From Streptomyces durmitorensis (lineage in GTDB: Bacteria; Actinomycetota; Actinomycetes; Streptomycetales; Streptomycetaceae), in contig NZ_CP097289.1 in assembly GCF_023498005.1 (NCBI RefSeq), forward strand, positions 7,440,001 through 7,504,000: 64,000 bases of DNA. Direction: 5' to 3'. The first letter of the stretch is position 1. The number at the start of each line of letters is the position of its first letter. The notes beneath the pieces were generated by a model. It had not been told where the DNA came from. It ran no database searches and saw nothing but the letters and a program-made list of their open reading frames with translations. This document shows, piece by piece, positions 61,327 to 64,000 of this stretch. Made by a program: the position numbers and the translations under genes.

Positions 61327-62334
61327 CTAGAGCCAGCCGCGGCGCTTGAACAGCCGGTGGAGGAAGATCTCGAGCGCGACCATCAGCAGGATCACGGCCG
61401 GATAGGCCCACACCCAGCGCAGCTCGGGCATGTGGTCGAAGTTCATTCCGTAGACCCCCGCGATCATCGTCGGGACCGCGGCCATGGCGGCCCACGCCGA
61501 GATCTTCCGCATGTCGTCGTTCTGCCGGACGCTCATCTGCGCCAGATGCGCGGAGAGGATGTCGGACACCAGGCGGTCGAGGCTGTCCACCCAGTCGTTC
61601 ACGCGCGTCAGATGGTCGCTGACGTCCCGGAAGAACGGCTGTGCCGTGTCCTTCACGAACGGCACGTCGGGCGCGAAAGGACCCGCTCCGGAGAGGCGCA
61701 TCATGGGCATCGCCAACGGTCCCGTGGCCCGCCGGAACTCGACGATCTGGCGCTTGAACCGGTAGATCCGGGACGCCGTGTTGCGGCTGCCCCCGCTGTC
61801 CGGCGAGAAGACCTCCGCCTCCAGCTCCTCCAGGTCGGTCTGCAGCTCGCCCGCGACGTCCAGGTAGTGGTCGACCGTGGCGTCCGCGACCGCGTACAGG
61901 ACGGAGGTCGGACCGTGCTTGAGCATCTCGGGCTCCGCCTCCATGCGATGGCGTACGACACCGAGAGGCGAGCCCTCGCCGTGCCGGACCGTCACCACGA
62001 AGGCGTCGCCGATGAAGACCATGACCTCGCCCGACGAGACGGCGTCGCTGTCCGCCTCGTACACGACCGGCTTGAGGACCACGAAGAGCGAGTCGTCGAA
62101 CACCTCGAGCTTGGGCCGCTGATGCGCCTTCAAGGCGTCCTCCACCGCCAGCGGATGCAGCCCGAACTCCCTGCTGACCTCGTCGAACTCCGCCTCCGTC
62201 GGTTCGTGGAGGCCCACCCAGACGAAGGCGTCCCCCGCGGTACGTGCCTCGCCGAGGGCGTCCGAGAAGTCCGACGCGCACTCGGTCCGGCGCCCGTCCC
62301 TGTACATCGCGCAGTCCACGATCACGGAGCGCAT
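61327..62334 (-). CDS. corA: CorA-type magnesium/divalent cation transporter
   Basis: The 335-residue protein has a large soluble N-terminal funnel domain and two C-terminal helices, with the selectivity motif YGMNF (Gly296-Met297-Asn298) at the end of the first helix, followed by acidic residues of the periplasmic loop. It forms homopentamers that import Mg2+ or Co2+. The start at 62334 fits the family; an upstream start adds nine residues. Confidence 0.95.
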   Translation of the reverse strand: MRSVIVDCAMYRDGRRTECASDFSDALGEARTAGDAFVWVGLHEPTEAEFDEVSREFGLHPLAVEDALKAHQRPKLEVFDDSLFVVLKPVVYEADSDAVSSGEVMVFIGDAFVVTVRHGEGSPLGVVRHRMEAEPEMLKHGPTSVLYAVADATVDHYLDVAGELQTDLEELEAEVFSPDSGGSRNTASRIYRFKRQIVEFRRATGPLAMPMMRLSGAGPFAPDVPFVKDTAQPFFRDVSDHLTRVNDWVDSLDRLVSDILSAHLAQMSVRQNDDMRKISAWAAMAAVPTMIAGVYGMNFDHMPELRWVWAYPAVILLMVALEIFLHRLFKRRGWL

Positions 62335-62387
62335 TCTTCCGAACCTCCGCTCGGGGCGCACCCCGTCGGCGGCTTAGGCTGGCCCGC

Positions 62388-63074
62388 ATGCCCACGCTGA
62401 TCCTCGTCCGGCACGGACGATCCACCGCCAACACCGCGGGTCTGCTCGCCGGGTGGACCCCCGGTGTGGCCCTGGACGAGCGCGGCGCCGCACAGGCCGC
62501 GGCGCTCCCCGGACGCCTCGCGGACCTGCCGCTCGCCGAAGTCGTCACCAGCCCGCTCCAGCGCTGCCAGGAGACGGTCGCACCGCTGCTCGCCGCGCGG
62601 CCGGGCCTGCGGGCGCACACCGAGGACCGCATCGGGGAGTGCGACTACGGCGACTGGTCGGGCCGCAAGCTGGCCGAGCTGTCCGACGAACCGCTGATGG
62701 AGGTCGTACAGCAGCATCCGTCGGCGGCCGCCTTCCCGGGCGGCGAGTCGATGCGGGCCATGCAGACACGGGCGGCCGAGGCGGTACGCGAGTGGAACGC
62801 GCGCGTGGAGCGCGAGCACGGCGCGGACGCCGTGTACCTCATGTGCTCGCACGGCGACATCATCAAGTCCCTTGTCGCGGACGCCATCGGACTGCACCTG
62901 GACCTCTTCCAGCGCATCTCCGTGGAGCCCTGCTCCGTCACCGCCATCCGCTTCACGCGCCTGCGGCCCTTCCTCGTACGCCTGGGGGACACCGGCGACT
63001 TCGGGTCGCTCGCGCCGCGCGTGGAGCCGCCGGGCAGCGACGCGGCGGTGGGCGGCGACACGGGAGCACCGTGA
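62388..63074 (+). CDS. Histidine phosphatase-family protein (MSMEG_4193-like)
   Basis: The 228-residue protein has the catalytic LVRHGRSTANTAG (RHG at residues 8-10) with His9, a second Arg/Glu region (SPLQRCQETV, IGECDYGDWSGR) and the second His in MCSHGDIIKS. It is the MSMEG_4193 subgroup that is regularly found with DUF3090 and SCO1664-family genes, as here. The substrate is unknown. The gap to DUF3090 is 81 nt. Confidence 0.9.
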   Translation: MPTLILVRHGRSTANTAGLLAGWTPGVALDERGAAQAAALPGRLADLPLAEVVTSPLQRCQETVAPLLAARPGLRAHTEDRIGECDYGDWSGRKLAELSDEPLMEVVQQHPSAAAFPGGESMRAMQTRAAEAVREWNARVEREHGADAVYLMCSHGDIIKSLVADAIGLHLDLFQRISVEPCSVTAIRFTRLRPFLVRLGDTGDFGSLAPRVEPPGSDAAVGGDTGAP

Positions 63075-63155
63075 TCGTCGCCCGCAGTAGGGTGCAGTCG
63101 TCGCGCCGAACAGGCGCACATGAGCAATCGCAGTCGATCCCAATGGAGACAGGAC

Positions 63156-63746
63156 GTGTCGCGTCAGGTGTTCCTCTACGACCCGCCGGAACGCTTCGTG
63201 GCCGGAACGGTCGGGCTCCCCGGACGGCGTACCTTCTTCCTCCAGGCCTCCGCCGGAGTCCGGGTGACCAGTGTCGCCCTGGAGAAGACCCAGGTGGCAG
63301 CCCTCGCCGAACGCATGGAAGAGCTCCTCGACGAGGTCGTGCGCCGCAGCGGCGGCAATACCCCCGTGCCCGCCGTCGCACCCGACGAGGTCAGTGACAG
63401 CGCCCCCCTGGACTCGCCCGTCGAGGAGGAGTTCCGCGTCGGCACGATGGCGCTCGCCTGGGACGGCGACGAGGAACGGATGATCGTCGAGGCGCAGGCT
63501 CTGGTCGAGCTGGACGCCGAGTCCGACGAGGATCTGGCGGAGGCCGAGGAAAGGCTTCTGCAGGACGAGGAGAACGGGCCGCCGATGCTGCGCGTCCGGC
63601 TCACCGGGGCGCAGGCGCGCGCGTTCGCCAAGCGCGCCCTCGACGTCGTGAACGCGGGGCGGCCGCCGTGTCCGCTGTGCAGCCTCCCGCTCGACCCGGA
63701 AGGACATGTATGCCCGCGGCAGAACGGGTACCGGCGGGGCGCGTGA
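63156..63746 (+). CDS. DUF3090 family protein
   Basis: The 196-residue protein begins SRQVFLYDPPERFVAGTVG and ends with a cysteine set CPLCSLPLDPEGHVCPR that may bind zinc. This is the DUF3090 pattern. It is always seen with the phosphatase upstream and the SCO1664-type gene downstream, so the three probably act together, but the process is unknown. GTG 63156 matches the family start. Its 3' end overlaps the next gene by 37 nt. Confidence 0.88.
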   Translation: MSRQVFLYDPPERFVAGTVGLPGRRTFFLQASAGVRVTSVALEKTQVAALAERMEELLDEVVRRSGGNTPVPAVAPDEVSDSAPLDSPVEEEFRVGTMALAWDGDEERMIVEAQALVELDAESDEDLAEAEERLLQDEENGPPMLRVRLTGAQARAFAKRALDVVNAGRPPCPLCSLPLDPEGHVCPRQNGYRRGA

Positions 63747-64000
63747 GCTCCTGCGGGGTGGACACCTCCGACGGCGTCGTGGACCTGCTCACCTGGGGTG
63801 AGCTGACCGTGCGCGGGCGGATCCGTGAGGCGTCGAACGCGGTGCTCTACTGCTCCGTCTCCTACGAGGGGCAGGAGGCCACCTGCGTCTACAAGCCCGT
63901 CGCCGGGGAGCGGCCCCTGTGGGATTTCCCCGACGGGACGCTCGCGCAGCGGGAGGTGGCCGCGTACGAGGTCTCCGAGGCGACCGGGTGGGGCCTCGTC
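63710..64000 (+). CDS. SCO1664-family protein (PI3/4-kinase-like), N-terminal part
   Basis: The frame begins at ATG 63710, 5 nt after a GGAAGGA site, and is still open at the window edge (97 codons visible). VDLLTWGELTVRGRIREASN, then VYKPVAGERPLWDFPDGTLA, are typical of the SCO1664 family, which has a distant lipid-kinase-like fold and keeps the lysine in VYKP. It overlaps the DUF3090 gene by 37 nt, which implies coupled translation. Confidence 0.85.
   Translation, partial: MPAAERVPAGRVSSCGVDTSDGVVDLLTWGELTVRGRIREASNAVLYCSVSYEGQEATCVYKPVAGERPLWDFPDGTLAQREVAAYEVSEATGWGLV

Overview
The window is high-GC actinobacterial DNA and almost certainly a Streptomyces chromosome. The evidence is G/C-ending codons throughout, GTG starts, GTGA/ATGA stop-start overlaps, a chaplin pair (chpH and a long sortase-tagged chaplin), and actinomycete families such as DUF3090, DUF5703 and the SCO1664 family. 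The order chaplins, then a GntR/gluconokinase/gluconate-permease set, with the SCO1664 family at the far end, matches my memory of the S. coelicolor SCO1664-SCO1680 segment read in reverse. The region looks chromosomal and mostly ordinary: no IS element, phage, CRISPR array or rRNA was seen, and there is one tRNA-Leu.

Layout. 1-10.7 kb: end of an alcohol dehydrogenase, an MHS transporter, a urea channel with an ArsR regulator, an acyl-CoA dehydrogenase opposite a TetR gene, a TetR/MaoC pair sharing an identical operator, soxR, and an NCS2 permease/arylsulfotransferase-like operon opposite an XRE-cupin regulator. 11.5-12.7 kb: a non-coding minisatellite of about ten 81-85 nt units. 12.7-24.4 kb: a T4-type RNA ligase, a BKACE enzyme, a large secreted penicillin-acylase-type hydrolase, an alpha/beta hydrolase, and an MHS transporter/erythromycin-esterase-like/NamZ row. 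24.5-30.1 kb: a two-armed acyl-CoA catabolic locus (SDR, acyl-CoA ligase and TetR facing acyl-CoA dehydrogenase and aminoglycoside-kinase-like protein) whose parts match the levulinate/4-hydroxyacid pathway; both arms carry the same TetR-type operator. 30.2-41.5 kb: a His-rich metal-binding protein, a quinone oxidoreductase, two DUF202 proteins, a Nudix enzyme, an SDR/TetR pair, a DMT transporter, a KstD-like flavoprotein, an APC permease, and a molybdoenzyme/cytochrome b pair. 41.6-44.5 kb: gluconate permease, kinase and regulator. 44.5-51.7 kb: small proteins, a lipase, and a catalase-like/animal-haem-peroxidase fusion overlapping a nitroreductase-like gene. 51.7-64 kb: tRNA-Leu(GAG), an M20 peptidase, chaplins, a degenerate RecD-like helicase, an aldo-keto reductase, an LLM oxidoreductase, a ferritin-like protein, CorA, and the phosphatase/DUF3090/SCO1664 set.

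How the genes work together. Many genes sit in small divergent units with a dyad operator between regulator and target: TetR/acyl-CoA dehydrogenase, TetR/MaoC, XRE-cupin/NCS2, TetR/4-hydroxyacid locus, and GntR/gluconokinase. The recurring theme is use of fatty, keto or hydroxy acids through acyl-CoA. The candidates most worth following are the 4-hydroxyacid locus, the peroxidase fusion, the RecD-like protein without a Walker A motif, and the 0.85-kb tandem array. Family assignments come from recognisable motifs only; no database search was run.
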